Assembly (NCBI GenBank): GCA_027186245.1
Contig: CP114483.1
Coordinates: 9,692,220-9,756,219 of the forward strand
Direction of reading: 5' to 3'
Source of the DNA: Coriaria nepalensis
Lineage: Eukaryota; Streptophyta; Magnoliopsida; Cucurbitales; Coriariaceae
DNA length: 64,000 nt
Below are positions 11,101 to 25,055 of this stretch, in pieces. The translations under genes were made by a program, and so were the position numbers. How positions within the stretch are numbered: position 1 is the stretch's first letter; every line of letters begins with the position of its first letter. The notes under the pieces were generated by a model, which worked only from the letters and a program-made list of their open reading frames with translations, was not told where the DNA came from and ran no database searches.

Positions 11101-14100
11101 TTTCAAATAATTTAATGATATGAAAAGACTGAATGATATGCTTTTTAAGGCTAAAATAATGCATGGTTGTCTGCAATAGATTAATTGCAAGTAATGTAAG
11201 AAAATCATTTTTGAATGGCGTAAATAGAATTTGTTTGAATTAATTTAGAATGACTTAATCACTACAAGAGACACAATAACATGATTTTAAGGCTAAACAA
11301 ATGCACTGTTGCCTTCAATAGATCAACTGCAAGTTATGCACGAAAGTCATGTTTAAAGTGCAAATTTCGTTCGAAGTGATTTAGAATGATTTAATGACTC
11401 AAAGAGACGCAATTATACGACTTTAAGGCAAAAAAACTGCATAGTTGCCTTCAATAGATTATTTGCAGGTTATGCATGAAAGTCGTGTTTTAAATGCAAA
11501 AATAGAATTGGTTCGACGTGCTTTCAAATAATTTAATGATATGAAAAGACTGAATGATATGCTTTCTAAGGTTAAAATAATGCATGGTTGTCTGCATTAG
11601 ATTAGTTGCAAGTTATGTAAGAAAATCGTGTTTGAAGGGCGTAAATAGAATTCGTTTGTATTAGTTTAGAATGAGTTAATCACTACAAGAGACTCAATGA
11701 CATGATTTTAAGACTAAACAAATGCATTATTGCTTTCAGTAGATCAACAGCAAGTTATGCACGAAAGTCTTGTTTAAAGTGCGAATTTCGTTCGAAGTGA
11801 TTTAAAATGATTTAATGACTGAAAGAGATGCAATTATACGAGTTTAAGGCTAAACAAATGCATAGTTGCCTTCAATGGATCATTTGCAGGTTATGCATGA
11901 AAGTTGTGTTTTAAATGCAAAAATAGAATTGCTTCGACGTGTTTTCAAATAATTTACTGATATGAAAAGACTGAATGATATGCTTTCGAAGGTTAAAATA
12001 ATGCATGGTTGTCTGCATTAGATTAGTTGCAAGTTATGTAAGAAAATCATGTTTGAAGGGCGTAAATAGAATTCGTTCGTATTAGTTTAGAATGAGTTAA
12101 TCACTACAAGAGACTCAATGACATGATTTTAAGGCTAAACAAATGCATTATTGCCTTCAATAGATCAACAGCAAGTTATGCACGAAAGTCTTGTTTAAAG
12201 TGCGAATTTCGTTCGAAGTGATTTAGAATGATTTAATGACTGAAAGAGACGCAATTATACAACTTTAAGGCTAAAAAAATGCATAGTTGCCTTCAATAGA
12301 TCATTTGCAGGTTATGCATCAAACTCGTGTTTTAAATGCAAAAATAGAATTGGTTCGACGTGCTTTCAAATAATTTAATGATATGAAAAAACGGAATGAT
12401 ATACTTTTTCAAGCTAAAATAATGCATGGTTGTCTGCAATAGATTAATTGCAAGTTATGTAAGAAAATCATGTCTGAAGGGCGTAAATAGAATTCGTTCG
12501 AATTAATTTAGAATGAGTCAATCACTACAGGAGACTCAATGACATGATTTTAAGGCTAAACAAATGCATTGTTGCCTTTAATAGATCAACTGCAAGTTAG
12601 GCACGAAAGTCATGTTTAAAGTGCGAATTTCGTTCGAAGTGATTTTGAATGATTTAATGACTGAAAGAGACGCAATTATACGAGTTTAAGGCTAAAAAAA
12701 TGCATAGTTGCCTTCAATAGATCATATGCAGGTTATTCATGAAAGTCGTGTCTTAAATGCAAAACTAGAATTGGTTCGACGTGCTTTCAAATAAATTAAT
12801 GATATGAAAAGAGTGAATAATATGCTTTTCAAGGCTAAAATAATGCATGGTTGTCTGCAATAGATTAATTGCAAGTTATGTAAGAAAATCATGTTTGAAG
12901 GGCGTAAATAGAATTCGTTCGAATTAATTTAGAATGATTTAATCACTACAAGAGACTCAATGACACGATTTTAAGGCTAAACAAATGCATTGTTGCCTTT
13001 AATAGATCAACAGCAAGTTATGCACGAAAGTCATGTTTAAAGTGCAAATTTCGTTCGAAGTGATTTAGAATGATTTAATGACCGAAAGAGACGCAATTAT
13101 ACAACTTTAAGGCAAAAAAACTGCATAGTTGCCTTCAATAGATTATTTGCAGGTTATGCATGAAAGTCATGTTTTAAATGCAAAAATAGAATTGGTTCGA
13201 CGTGCTTTCAAATAATTTAATGATATGAAAAAACGGAATGATATACTTTTTCAACCTAAAATAATGCATGGTTGTCTGCAATAGATTAATAGCAAGTTAT
13301 GTAAGAAAATAATGTCTGAAGGGCGTAAATAGAATTCGTTCGTATTAGTTTAGAATGAGTTAATCACTACAAGAGACTCAATGACATGATTTTAAGGCTA
13401 AACAAATGCATTGTTGCCTTCAATAGATCAACAGCAAGTTATGCACGGACATGATGTTTAAAGTGCGAATTTCGTTCAAAGTGATTTAGAATGATTTAAT
13501 GACTGAAAGAGACGCAATTATACGAGTTTAAGGCTAAAAAAATGCATAGTTGCCTTCAATAGATCATATGCAGGTTATTCATGAAAGTCGTGTCTTAAAT
13601 GCAAAACTAGAATTGGGTCAACGTGTTTTCAAATAATTTAAGGATATGAAAATAGAGAATGATATGCTTTTCAAGGCTAATATAATGCATGGTTTTCTGC
13701 AATAGATTAATTGCAAGTTATGTGAGAACATCATGTTTGAAGGGCGTAAATAGAATTCGTTCGAATTAATTTAGAATGATTTAATCACTACAAGATATTC
13801 AATGACATGATTTTAAGGCAAAACAAATGCATTGTTGCCTTCAATACATCAACAGCAAGTTATGCACTAAAGTCATGTTTAAAGTGCGAATTTCGTTCGA
13901 AGTGATTTAGAATGATTTAATGACTGAAAGAGACGCAATTATACAGCTTTAAGGCTAAGAAAATGCATAGTTTCCTTCAATGAATCATTTGCAGGTTATG
14001 CATGAAAGTCGTGTCTTAAATGCAAAAATAGAATTGGTTCGACGTGCTTTCAAATAATTTAATGATATGAAAATACTGAATGATATGCTTTTCAAGGCTA

Positions 14101-15284
14101 AAATAATGCATGGTTGTCTGCAATAGATTAATTGCAAGTTGTGTAAGAAAATCATGTTTAAAGGGCGCAAATAGAATTCGTTCGAATTAATTTAGAATGA
14201 TTTAATCACTACAAGAGACTCAATAACATGATTTTAAGGCTAAACAAATGCACTGTTGCCTTCAATAGATCAACTGCAAGTTATGAACGAAAGTCATGTT
14301 TAAAGTGCGAATTTCGTTCGAAGTGATTTAGAATGAGTTAATGACATAAAGAGACACAATTATACGACTTTAAGGCAAAAAAACTGCATAGTTGCCTTCA
14401 ATAGATTATTTGCAGGTTATGCATGAAAGTCATGTTTTAAATGCAAAAATAGAATTGGTTCAACGTGCTTTCAAATAATTTAATGATATGAAAAGACTGA
14501 ATGATATGCTTTCTAAGGTTAAAATAATGCATGGTTGTCTGCATTAGATTAGTTGCAAGTTATGTCAGAAAATCATGTTTGAAGGGCGTAAATATTATTC
14601 GTTCGTATTAATTTAGAATGAGTTAATCACTACAGGAGACTCAATGACATGATTTTAAGGCTAAACAAATGCATTATTGCTTTCAATAGATCAACAGCAA
14701 GTTATGCACGAAAGTCTTGTTTAAAGTGCGAATTTCGTTCGAAGTGATTTAGAATGATTTAATGACTGAAAGAGATGCAATTATACGGCTTTAAGGCTAA
14801 AAAAATGCATAGTTTCCTTCAATAGATCATTTGCAGGTTATGAATGAAAGTCGTGTTTTAAATGCAAAAATAGAATTGGTTCGACGTGCTTTCAAATAAT
14901 TTAATGATATGAAAAGGCTAAATGATCTGCTTTTTAAGGCTGAAATAATGCATGGTTGTCTTCAATAGATTAATTGCAAGTAATGTAAGAAAATCATTTT
15001 TGAATGGCGTAAATATAATTCGTTCGAATTAATTTAGAATGACTTAATCACTACAAGAGACTCAATGACATGATTTTAAGGCTAAATAAATGCATTGTTG
15101 CCTTCAATAGATCAACTGCAAGTAATGCACGAAAGTCGTGTTTAAAGTGCGAATTTCGTTCGAAGTGATTTAGAATGATTTAATGACTGAAAGAGACACA
15201 ATTATACGAGTTTAAGGCTATAAAAATGCATAGTTGCCTTCAATGGATCATTTGCAGGTTATGCATGAAAGTCGTGTTTTAAAT

Positions 15285-15991
15285 GCAAAAATAGAATTGG
15301 TTCGACGTGCTTTCAAATAATTTAATTATATGAAAAAACTGAATGATATGCTTTTTCAGGCTAAAATAATGCATGGTTGTCTGCAATAGATTAATTGCAA
15401 GTTATGTAAGAAAAACATGTTTGCAGGGCGTAAATAGAATTCGTTCGAATTAATTTAGAATGAGTTAATCACTACAAGAGACTCAATGACATGATTTTAA
15501 GGCTAAACAAATGCATTGTTGCCTTCAATAGATCAATTGCAAGTTATGTACAAAAGTCATGTTTAAAGTGCGAATTTCGTTCGGAGTGATCTAGAATGAT
15601 TTAATGACTGAAAGAGACGCAATTATACGACTTTAAAGCTAAAAAATTGCATAGTTGCCCTCAATAGATCATTTGCATGTTGTGCATCAAAAGTCGTGTT
15701 TTAAATGCAAAAATAGAATTGGTTCGACATGCTTTCAATTAATTTAATGATATGAAAAGACTGAATGATATGCTTTTTAAGGCTAAAATACTGCATGGTT
15801 GTCTGCAATAGATTAATTGCAAGTAATGTAAGAAAATCATTTTTGAATGGCGTAAATAGAATTCGTTCTAATTAATTTAGAATGATTTAATCACTACAAG
15901 AGATTCAATGACATGATTTTAAAGCTAAACAAATGCATTGTTGCCTTCAATAGATCAACAGGAAGTTATGCACGGACATCATGTTTAAGGT
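15285..15991 (+). repeat. Segment repeated at 17249-17955 (shift about 1964 bp)
   Basis: The stretch from subunit B of the unit at 15149 through the unit at 15570 recurs 1964-1965 bp downstream. Shared rare variants are TTTAATTATATG, ATGTTTGCAGGGCG, TATGTACAAAAGTC, TTCGGAGTGATCT and TTGCCCTCAATAG with CATGTTGTGCATC. The shift equals four 421-bp units plus one 280-bp two-subunit unit, so the repeat brackets the short unit at 16414. Confidence 0.7.
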
Positions 15992-16413
15992 GCGAATTTC
16001 GTTCGAAGTGATTTAGAATGATTTAATGACTGAAAGAGACGCAATTAAACGACTTTAAGGCTAAAAAAGTGCATAGTTGCCTTCAATGGATCATTTACAG
16101 GTTATGCATGAAAGTGGTGTTTTAAATGGAAAAATAGAATTGGTTCGACATGTTTTTCAAATAATTTAAGGATATGAAAATAGAGAATGATATGCTGTTC
16201 AAGGCTAAAATAATGCATGGTTGTCTGCAATAGATTAATTGCAAGTTATGTGAGAAAATCATGTTTGAAGGGCGTAAATAGAATTCGTTCGAATTAATTT
16301 AGAATGATTTAATCACTACAAGAGACTCAATGACATTATTTTAAGGCTAAACAAATGCATTGTTGCCTTCAATAAATCAACTGCAAGTTATGCACGAAAG
16401 TCATGTTTAAAGT

Positions 16414-16692
16414 GCGAATTTCGTTCGAAATGATTTAGAATGATTTAATGACTGAAAGAGACACAATTATACGAGTTTAAGGCTAAAAAAATGCATAGTT
16501 GCCTTCAATAGATCGTATGCAGATTATGAATGAAAGTCGTGTTTTAAATGCAAAAATAGAACTGGTTCGACGTGCTTTCAAATAAATTAATGATATGAAA
16601 TGACTGAATGATATGCTTTTCAAGGCTAAAATAATGCATTGTTGCCTTCAATAGATCAATTGCAAGTTATGTACGAAAGTCATGTTTAAAGT
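16414..16692 (+). repeat. Two-subunit unit, 279 bp (A plus B/C chimera)
   Basis: The distance between neighbouring unit starts is 279 bp, equal to A (136) plus one subunit of 143. The second subunit starts as B (GCAAAAATAGAACTGG at 16550). After AAAATAATGCATTGTTG (about 16630-16646) it continues as C (CCTTCAATAGATCAATTGC). One subunit's worth (142 bp) is missing, as expected from unequal exchange between B and C at their shared core. The related unit at 19634 is full length. Confidence 0.88.
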
Positions 16693-18376
16693 GCGAATTT
16701 TGTTCGGAGTGATCTAGAATGATTTAATGACTGAAAGAGACGCAATTATACGACTTTAAGGCTAAAAAATTGCATAGTTGCCTTCAATGGATCATTTGCA
16801 GGTTATGCATGAAAGTCGTGTTTTAAATGCAAAAATAGAATTGGTTCGACGTGTTTTCAAATAATTTAAGGATATGAAAATAGAGAATGATATGCTGTTC
16901 AAGGCTAAAATAATGCATGGTTGTCTGCAATAGATTAATTGCAAGTTATGTGAGAAAATCATGTTTGAAGGGCGTAAATAGAATTCGTTCGAATTAATTT
17001 AGAATGATTTAATCACTACAAGAGACTCAATGACATGATTTTAAGGCTAAACAAATGCATTGTTGCCTTCAATACATCAACAGCAAGTTATGCACGGACA
17101 TGATGTTTAAAGTGCGAATTTCGTTCGAAGTGATTTAGAATGATTTAATGACTGAAAGAGACGCAAGTACATGACTTTAAGGCTAAAAAAATGCATAGTT
17201 GCCTTCAATAGATTATTTGCGGTTATGCATGAAAGTCGTGTTTTAAATGCAAAAATAAAATTGGTTCGACGTGCTTTCAAATAATTTAATTATATGAAAA
17301 AACTGAATGATATGCTTTTTCAGGCTAAAATAATGCATGGTTGTCTGCAATAGATTAATTGCAAGTTATGTAAGAAAAACATGTTTGCAGGGCGTAAATA
17401 GAATTCGTTCGAATTAATTTAGAATGAGTTAATCACTACAAGAGACTCAATGACATGATTTTAAGGCTAAACAAATGCATTGTTGCCTTCAATAGATCAA
17501 TTGCAAGTTATGTACAAAAGTCATGTTTAAAGTACGAATTTCGTTCGGAGTGATCTCGAATGATTTAATGACTGAAAGAGACGCAATTATACGACTTTAA
17601 AGCTAAAAAATTGCATAGTTGCCCTCAATAGATCATTTGCATGTTGTGCATCAAAAGTCGTGTTTGAAATGCAAAAATAGAATTGGTTCGACATGCTTTC
17701 AATTAATTTAATGATATGAAAAGACTGAATGATATGCTTTTCAAGGCTAAAATAATGCATGGTTGTCTGCAATAGATTAATTGCAAGTAATGTAAGAAAA
17801 TCATTTTTGAATGGCGTAAATAGAATTCGTTCAAATTAATTTAGAATGATTTAATCACTACATGAGACTCAATGACATGATTTTAAGGCTAAACAAATGC
17901 ATTGTTGCCTTCAATAGATCATCTGCAAGTTATGCACAAAAGTCATGTTTAAAGTGCGAATTTCGTTCGAAGTGATTTAGAATGATTTAATGACTGAAAG
18001 AGACACAATTATATGACTTTAAGGCTAAAAAAATGCATAGTTGCCTTCAATAGATCATTTGAAGGTTATGCAAGAAAGTCGTGTTTTAAATGCAAAAATA
18101 GAATTGGTTCGACGTGCTTTCAAATAATTTAATGATATGGAAAGACTGAATGATATGCTTTTCAAGGCTAAAATAATGCATTGTTGTCTGCATTAGATTA
18201 ATTGCATGTTATGTAAGAAAATCATGTTTGAAGGGCGTAAATAGAATTCGTTCGAATTAATTTAGAATGAGTTAATCACTACAAGAGACTCAATGACATG
18301 ATTTTAAGGCTAAACAAATGCATTGTTGCCTTCAATAAATCAACTGCAAGTTATGCACGAAAGTCATGTTTAAAGT

Positions 18377-18790
18377 GCGAATTTTGTTCGAAGTAATGAT
18401 TTAATGACTGAAAGAGACGCAATTATATGACTTTAAGGCTAAAAAAATGCATAGTTGCCTTCAATGAATCATTTGCCGGTTAAGCATGAAAGTCGTGTTT
18501 TAAATGCAAAAATTGAATTGGTTCGACGTGCTTTCAAATATTTTAATGATATGAAAAAACTGAATGATATGCTTTTTCAGGCTAAAATAATGCATGGTTG
18601 TTTGCAATAGATTAATTGCAAGTTATGTAAGAAAAACATGTTTGAAGGGCGTAAATACAATTCGTTCGAATTAATTTAGAATGAGTTAATCACTACAGGA
18701 GACTCAATGACATGATTTTCAGGCTAAACAAATGCATTGTTGCCTTCAATAGATCAATTACAAGTTATGAACGAAAGTCATGTTTAAAGT
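18377..18790 (+). repeat. Unit with a 7-bp deletion in A (414 bp)
   Basis: Near 18394 the usual AAGTGATTTAGAATGATTTA reads AAGTAATGATTTAATG, which removes 7 bp from one of the two 10-bp-spaced GATTTA motifs. The corresponding unit in copy 2 (29267-29687) is intact, so the deletion arose after the block duplication. Confidence 0.82.
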
Positions 18791-20054
18791 GCGAATTTCG
18801 TTCAAAGTGATTTAGAATGATTTAATGACTGAAAGAGATGCAATTATACGACTTTAAGGCTAAAAAATTGCATAGTTGCCCTCAATAGATCATTTGCATG
18901 TTGTGCATCAAAAGTCGTGTCTTAAATGCAAAAATAGAATTGGTTCGACATGCTTTCAATTAATTTAATGATATGAAAAGACTAAATGATATGCTTTTTA
19001 AGGCTAAAATAATGCATGGTTGTCTGCAATAGATTAATTGCAAGTAATGTAAGAAAATCATTTTTGAATGGCGTAAATAGAATTCGTTCGAATTAATTTA
19101 GAATGATTTAATCACTACAAGAGACTCAATGACATGATTTTAAAGCTAAACAAATGCATTGTTGCCTTCAATAGATCAACAGCAAGTTATGCACGGACAT
19201 CATGTTTAAGGTGCGAATTTCGTTCGGAGTGATTTAGAATGATTTAATGACTGAAAGAGACGCAATTATACGACTTTAAGGCTAAAAAAGTGCATAGTTG
19301 CCTTCAATGGATCATTTGCAGGTTATGCATGAAAGTCGTGTTTTAAATGCAAAAATAGAATTGGTTCGACGTGTTTTCAAATAATTTAAGGATATGAAAA
19401 TAGAGAATGATATGCTGTTCAAGGCTAAAATAATGCATGGTTGTCTGCAATAGATTAATTGCAAGTTATGTGAGAAAATCATGTTTCAAAGGCGTAAATA
19501 GAATTCGTTCGAATTAATTTAGAATGATTTAATCACTACAAGAGACTCAATGACATTATTTTAAGGCTAAACAAATGCATTGTTGCCTTCAATAAATCAA
19601 CTGCAAGTTATGCACGAAAGTCATGTTTAAAGTGCGAATTTCGTTCGGAATGATTTAGAATGATTTAATGACTGAAAGAGACACAATTATACGATTTTAA
19701 GGCTAAAAAAATGCATAGTTGCCTTCAATAGATCGTATGCAGATTATGCATGAAAGTCGTGTTTTAAATGCAAAAATGGAACTGGTTCGACGTGCTTTCA
19801 AATAAATTAATGATATGAAATGACTGAATGATATGCTTTTCAAGGCTAAAATAATGCTTTGTTGGCTGCAATCGATTAATTGTAACTTATGTTGGAAAAT
19901 AATGTTTGAAGGGCGAAAATCGAATTCGTTCGAATTAATTTAGAATGATTTAATCACTACAAGAGACTCAATGACATGATTTTAAAGCTAAACAAATGCA
20001 TTGTTGCCTTCAATAGATCAACAGCAAGTTATGCACGAAAGTCATGTATAAAGT

Positions 20055-20892
20055 GCGAATTTCGTTCGAAGTGATTTAGAATGATTTAATGACTGAAAGA
20101 GACGCAATTATACAACTTTAAGGCTAAAAAAATGCATAGTTGCCTTCAATAGATCATTTGCAGGTTATGCATCAAAGTCGTGTTTTAAATGCAAAAATAG
20201 AATTGGTTCGACGTGCTTTCAAATAATTTAATGATATGAAGAGACTAAATGATATGCTTTTTAAGGCTAAAATAATGCATGGTTGTCTTCAATAGATTAA
20301 TTGCAAGTAATGTAAGAAAATCATGTTTGAAGGGCGTAAATAGAATTCGTTCGAATTAATTTAGAATGAGTTAATCACTACAAGAGACTCAATGACATGA
20401 TTTTAAGGCTAATTAAATGCATTATTGCCTTCAATAGATCAGCTGCAAATTATGCACGAAAGTCATGTATAAAGTGCGAATTTCGTTCGAAGTGATTTAG
20501 AATGATTTAATGACTGAAAGAGACGCAATTATACAACTTTAAGGCTAAAAAAATGCATAGTTGCCTTCAATAGATCATTTGCAGGTTATGCATCAAAGTC
20601 GTGTTTTAAATGCAAAAATAGAATTGGTTCGACGTGCTTTCAAATAATTTAATGATATGAAGAGACTAAATGATATGTTAAGGCTAAAATAATGCATGGT
20701 TGTCTTCAATAGATTAATTGCAAGTAATGTAAGAAAATCATTTTTGAATGGCGTAAATATAATTCGTTCGAATTAATTTAGAATGATTTAATCACTACAA
20801 GAGACTCAATGACATGATTTTAAGGCTAAACAAATGCATTATTGCCTTGAATAGATCAGCTGCAAATTATGCACGAAAGTCATGTATAAAGT
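20055..20892 (+). repeat. Tandem pair of near-identical units (421 and 417 bp)
   Basis: Both units carry ATGAAGAGACTAAATG in B, ATTATTGCC in C and GTATAAAGTGCG at the end of C. The second unit has lost 4 bp where ATGCTTTTTAAGG has become ATGTTAAGG, near 20675. Related units lie at 24261-25055. The pair looks like a local one-unit duplication. Confidence 0.8.
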
Positions 20893-21313
20893 GCGAATTT
20901 CGTTCGAAGTGATTTAGAATGATTTAATGACTGAAAGAGACGCAATTATACAACTTTAAGGCTAAAAAAATGCATAGTTGCCTTCAATAGATCATTTGCA
21001 GGTTATGCATCAAAGTCGTGTTTTAAATGCAAAAATAGAATTGGTTCGATGTGCTTTCAAATAATTTAATGATATGAAAAAACTGAATGATATGCTTTTT
21101 CAGGCTAAAATAATGCATGGTTGTCTGCAATAGATTAACTGCAAGTTATGTAAGAAAATCATGTTTGAAGGGCGTAAATAGAATTCGTTCGAATTAATTT
21201 AGAATGAGTTAATCACTACAAGAGACTCAATGACATGATTTTAAGGCTAAACAAATGCATGGTTGCCTTTAATAGAACAACTGCAAGTTAGGCACGAAAG
21301 TCATGTTTAAAGT

Positions 21314-22155
21314 GCGAATTTCGGTCGAAGTGATTTAGAATGATTTAATGACTGAAAGAGACGCGATTATACGAGTTTAAGGCTAAAAAAATGCATAGTT
21401 TCCTTCAATAGATCATATGCAGGTTATTCAGGAAAGTCGTGTCTTAAATGCAAAACTAGAATTGGTTCGACGTGCTTTCAAATAAATTAATGATATGGAA
21501 AGAGTGAATGATATGCTTTTCAAGGCTAAAATAATGCTTGGTTGTCTGCGATAGATTAATTGCAAGTTATGTAAGAAAATCATGTTTGAAGGGCGTAAAT
21601 AGAATTCGTTCGAATTAATTTAGAATGATTTAATCACTACAAGAGACTCAATGACATGATTTTAAGGCTAAACAAATGCATTGTTGCCTTTAATAGAACA
21701 ACTGCAAGTTAGGCACGAAAGTCATGTTTAAAGTGCGAATTTCGTTCGAAGTGATTTAGAATGATTTAATGACTGAAAGAGACGCAATTATACGAGTTTA
21801 AGGCTAAAAAAATGCATAGTTGCCTTCAATAGATCATATGCAGGTTATTCAGGAAAGTCGTGTCTTAAATGCAAAACTAGAATTGGTTCGACGTGCTTTC
21901 AAATAAATTAATGATATGAAAAGAGTGAATGATATGCTTTTCAAGGCTAAAATAATGCTTGGTTGTCTGCGATAGATTAATTGCAAGTTATGTAAGAAAA
22001 TCATGTTTGAAGGGCGTAAATAGAATTCGTTCGAATTAATTTAGAATGATTTAATCACTACAAGAGACTCAATGACATGATTTTAAGGCTAAACAAATGC
22101 ATTATTGCCTTCAATAGATCAGCTGCAAGTTATGCACGAAAGTCATGTTTAAAGT
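21314..22155 (+). repeat. Tandem pair of near-identical 421-bp units
   Basis: The units at 21314 and 21735 share the rare TTATTCAGGAAAGTCG in A, GCAAAACTAG and AATGCTTGGTTGTCTGCG in B. They differ at only a few bases by eye: TTTCGGTCG, GACGCGATT, TAGTTTCC and ATATGGAAAG occur in the first only. Copy 1 has a single such unit at 10518, so the extra one arose by one-unit duplication within copy 2. Confidence 0.8.
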
Positions 22156-24681
22156 GCGAATTTCGTTCGAAGCGATTTAGAATGATTTAATGACTAAAAG
22201 AGACGCAATTATACGACTTTAAGGCAAAAAAACTGCATAGTTGCCTTCAATAGATTATTTGCAGGTTATGCATGAAAGTCGTGTTTTAAATGCAAAAATA
22301 GAATTGGTTCGACGTGCTTTCAAATAATTTAATGATATGAAAAGACTGAATGATATGCTTTCTAAGGTTAAAATAATGCATGGTTGTCTGCATTAGATTA
22401 GTTGCAAGTTATGTAAGAAAATCATGTTTGAAGGGCGTAAATAGAATTCGTTCGGATTAATTTAGAATGAGTTAATCACTACAAGAGACTCAATGACATG
22501 ATTTTAAGGCTAAACAAATGCATTATTGCTTTCAATAGATCAACAGCAAGTTATGCACGAAAGTCTTGTTTAAAGTGCAAATTTCGTTCGAAGTGATTTA
22601 AAATGATTTAATGACTGAAAGAGATGCAATTATACGAGTTTAAGGCTAAACAAATGCATAGTTGCCTTCAATGGATCATTTGCAGGTTATGCATGAAAGT
22701 TGTGTTTCAAATGCAAAAATAGAATTGCTTCGACGTGTTTTCAAATAATTTAATGATATGAAAAGACTGAATGATATGCTTTCTAAGGTTAAAATAATGC
22801 ATGGTTGTCTGCATTAGATTAGTTGCAAGTTATGTAAGAAAATCATGTTTGAAGGGCGTAAATAGAATTCGTTCGTATTAGTTTAGAATGAGTTAATCAC
22901 TACAAGAGACTCAATGACATGATTTTAAGGCTAAACAAATGCATTATTGCTTTCAATAGATCAACAGCAAGTTATGCACGAAAGTCTTGTTTAAAGTGCG
23001 AATTTCGTTCGAAGTGATTTAGAATGATTTAATGACTGAAAGAGATGCAATTATACGGCTTTAAGGCTAAAAAAATGCATAGTTTCCTTCAATAGATCAT
23101 TTGCAGGTTATAAATGAAAGTCGTGTTTTAAATGCAAAAATAGAATTGGTTCGACATGCTTTCAAATAATTTAATGATATGAAAATACTGAATACTATGT
23201 TTTTCAGGGCTAAAATAAGGCATGGTTGTCTGCAATAGATTAATTGCAAGTTATGTAAGAAAATCATGTTTGAAGGGCGTAAATACCATTCGTTCGAATT
23301 AATTTAGAATGATTTAATCACTACAGTAGACTCAATAACATGATTTTAAGGCTAAACAAATGCATTGTTGCCTTCAATAGATCAACTGCAAGTTATGCAC
23401 GAAAGTCATGTTTAAAGTGCGAATTTCGTTCGAAGTGATTTAGAATGATTTAATGACTGAAAGAGACGCAATTATACGAGTTTAAGGCTAAACAAATGCA
23501 TAGTTGCCTTCAATGGATCATTTGCAGGTTATGCATGAAAGTTGTGTTTTAAATGCAAAAATAGAATTGCTTCGACGTGTTTTCAAATAATTTAATGATA
23601 TGAAAAGACTGAATGATATGCTTTTTAAGGCTAAAATAATGCATGGTTGTGTGCAATAGATTAATTGCAAGTAATGTAAGAAAATCATTTTTGAATGGCG
23701 TAAATAGAATTCGTTTAAATTAATTTAGAATGATTTAATCACTACAAGAGACTCAATGACATGATTTTAAGGCTAAACAAATGCATTGTTGCCTTCAATA
23801 GATCAACAGCAAGTTACGCACGGACATCATGTTTAAAGTGCGAATTTCGTTCGAAGTGATTTAGAATGATTTAATGACTGAAAGAGACGCAATTATATGA
23901 CTTTAAGGCTAAAAAAGTGCATAGTTGCCTTCAATGGATCATTTGCAGGTTATTCATGAAAGTCGTGTCTTAAATGCAAAACTAGAATTGGTTCGACGTG
24001 CTTTCAAATAAATTAATGATATGAAAAGAGAGAATGATATGCTTTTCAAGGCTAAAATAATGCATGGTTGTCTGCAATAGATTAATTGCAAGTTATGTGA
24101 GAAAATCATGTTTGAAGGGCGTAAATAGAATTCGTTTGAATTAATTTAGAATGGTTTAATCACTACAAGAGACTCAATGACATGATTTTAAGGCTAAACA
24201 AATGCATTGTTGCCTTCAATAGATCAACTGCAAGTTATGCACGAAAGTCATGTTTAAAGTGCGAATTTCGTTCGAAGTGATTTAGAATGATTTAATGACT
24301 GAAAGAGACGCAATTATACAACTTTAAGGCTAAAAAAATGCATAGTTGCCTTCAATAGATCATTTGCAGGTTATGCATCAAAGTCATGTTTTAAATGCAA
24401 AAATAGAATTGGTTCAACGTGCTTTCAAATAATTTAATGATATGAAAAGACTAAATGATATGCTTTTTAAGGCTAAAATAATGCATGGTTGTCTTCAATA
24501 GATTAATTGCAAGTAATGTAAGAAAATTATTTTTGAATGGCGTAAATATAATTCGTTCGAATTAATTTAGAATGATTTAATCACACCAAGAGACTCAATG
24601 ACATGATTTTAAGGCTAAACAAATGCATTATTGCCTTCAATAGATCAGCTGCATATTATGCAGGAAAGTCATGTATAAAGT

Positions 24682-25055
24682 GCGAATTTTGTTCGAAGTG
24701 ATTTAGAATGATTTAATGACTCAAAGAGACGCAATTGTACAACTTTAATGCTAAAAAAATGCAAAGTTGCCTTCAATAGATCATTTGCAGGTTATGCATC
24801 AAAGTCATGTTTTAAATGCAAAAATAGAATTGGTTCGACGTGCTTTCAAATAATTTAATGATATGAAAAGACTAAATGATATGCAAGTAATGTAAGAAAA
24901 TCATTTTTGAATGGCGTAAATATAATTCGTTCGAATTAATTTAGAATGATTTAATCACTACAAGAGACTCAATGACATGATTTTAAGGCTAAACAAATGC
25001 ATTATTGCCTTCAATAGATCAGCTGCATATTATGCACGAAAGTCATGTATAAAGT
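24682..25055 (+). repeat. Unit with a 47-bp deletion in B (374 bp)
   Basis: In subunit B the sequence runs GATATG straight into CAAGTAATGTAAG near 24890. It skips the conserved core (AAGGCTAAAATAATGCATGG through TAATTG) that the neighbouring unit at 24261 retains. TGC is present at both edges of the deletion in the intact unit, consistent with slippage or microhomology-mediated loss. This is the only B subunit in the window without its core. Confidence 0.88.

Larger units (their letters stand above)
10097..19950 (+). repeat. Copy 1 of a ~10-kb duplicated block
   Basis: Diagnostic variants in this block recur in the same order at 20893-30800. Matching stretches are 10097-10938, 11360-12201, 12202 to about 14000, 15149-16413 and 17956 to about 19760. 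Examples are AACAACTGCAAGTTAGGC and AAAACTAGAATTGG (10.5 kb), GGCAAAAAAACTGC (11.4 kb), GCTAAGAAAATGCATAG (13.9 kb) and TACAATTCG followed by TACAGGAGAC (18.6 kb). Copy 1 alone has 16414-17955. The outer limits are approximate. Confidence 0.72.
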
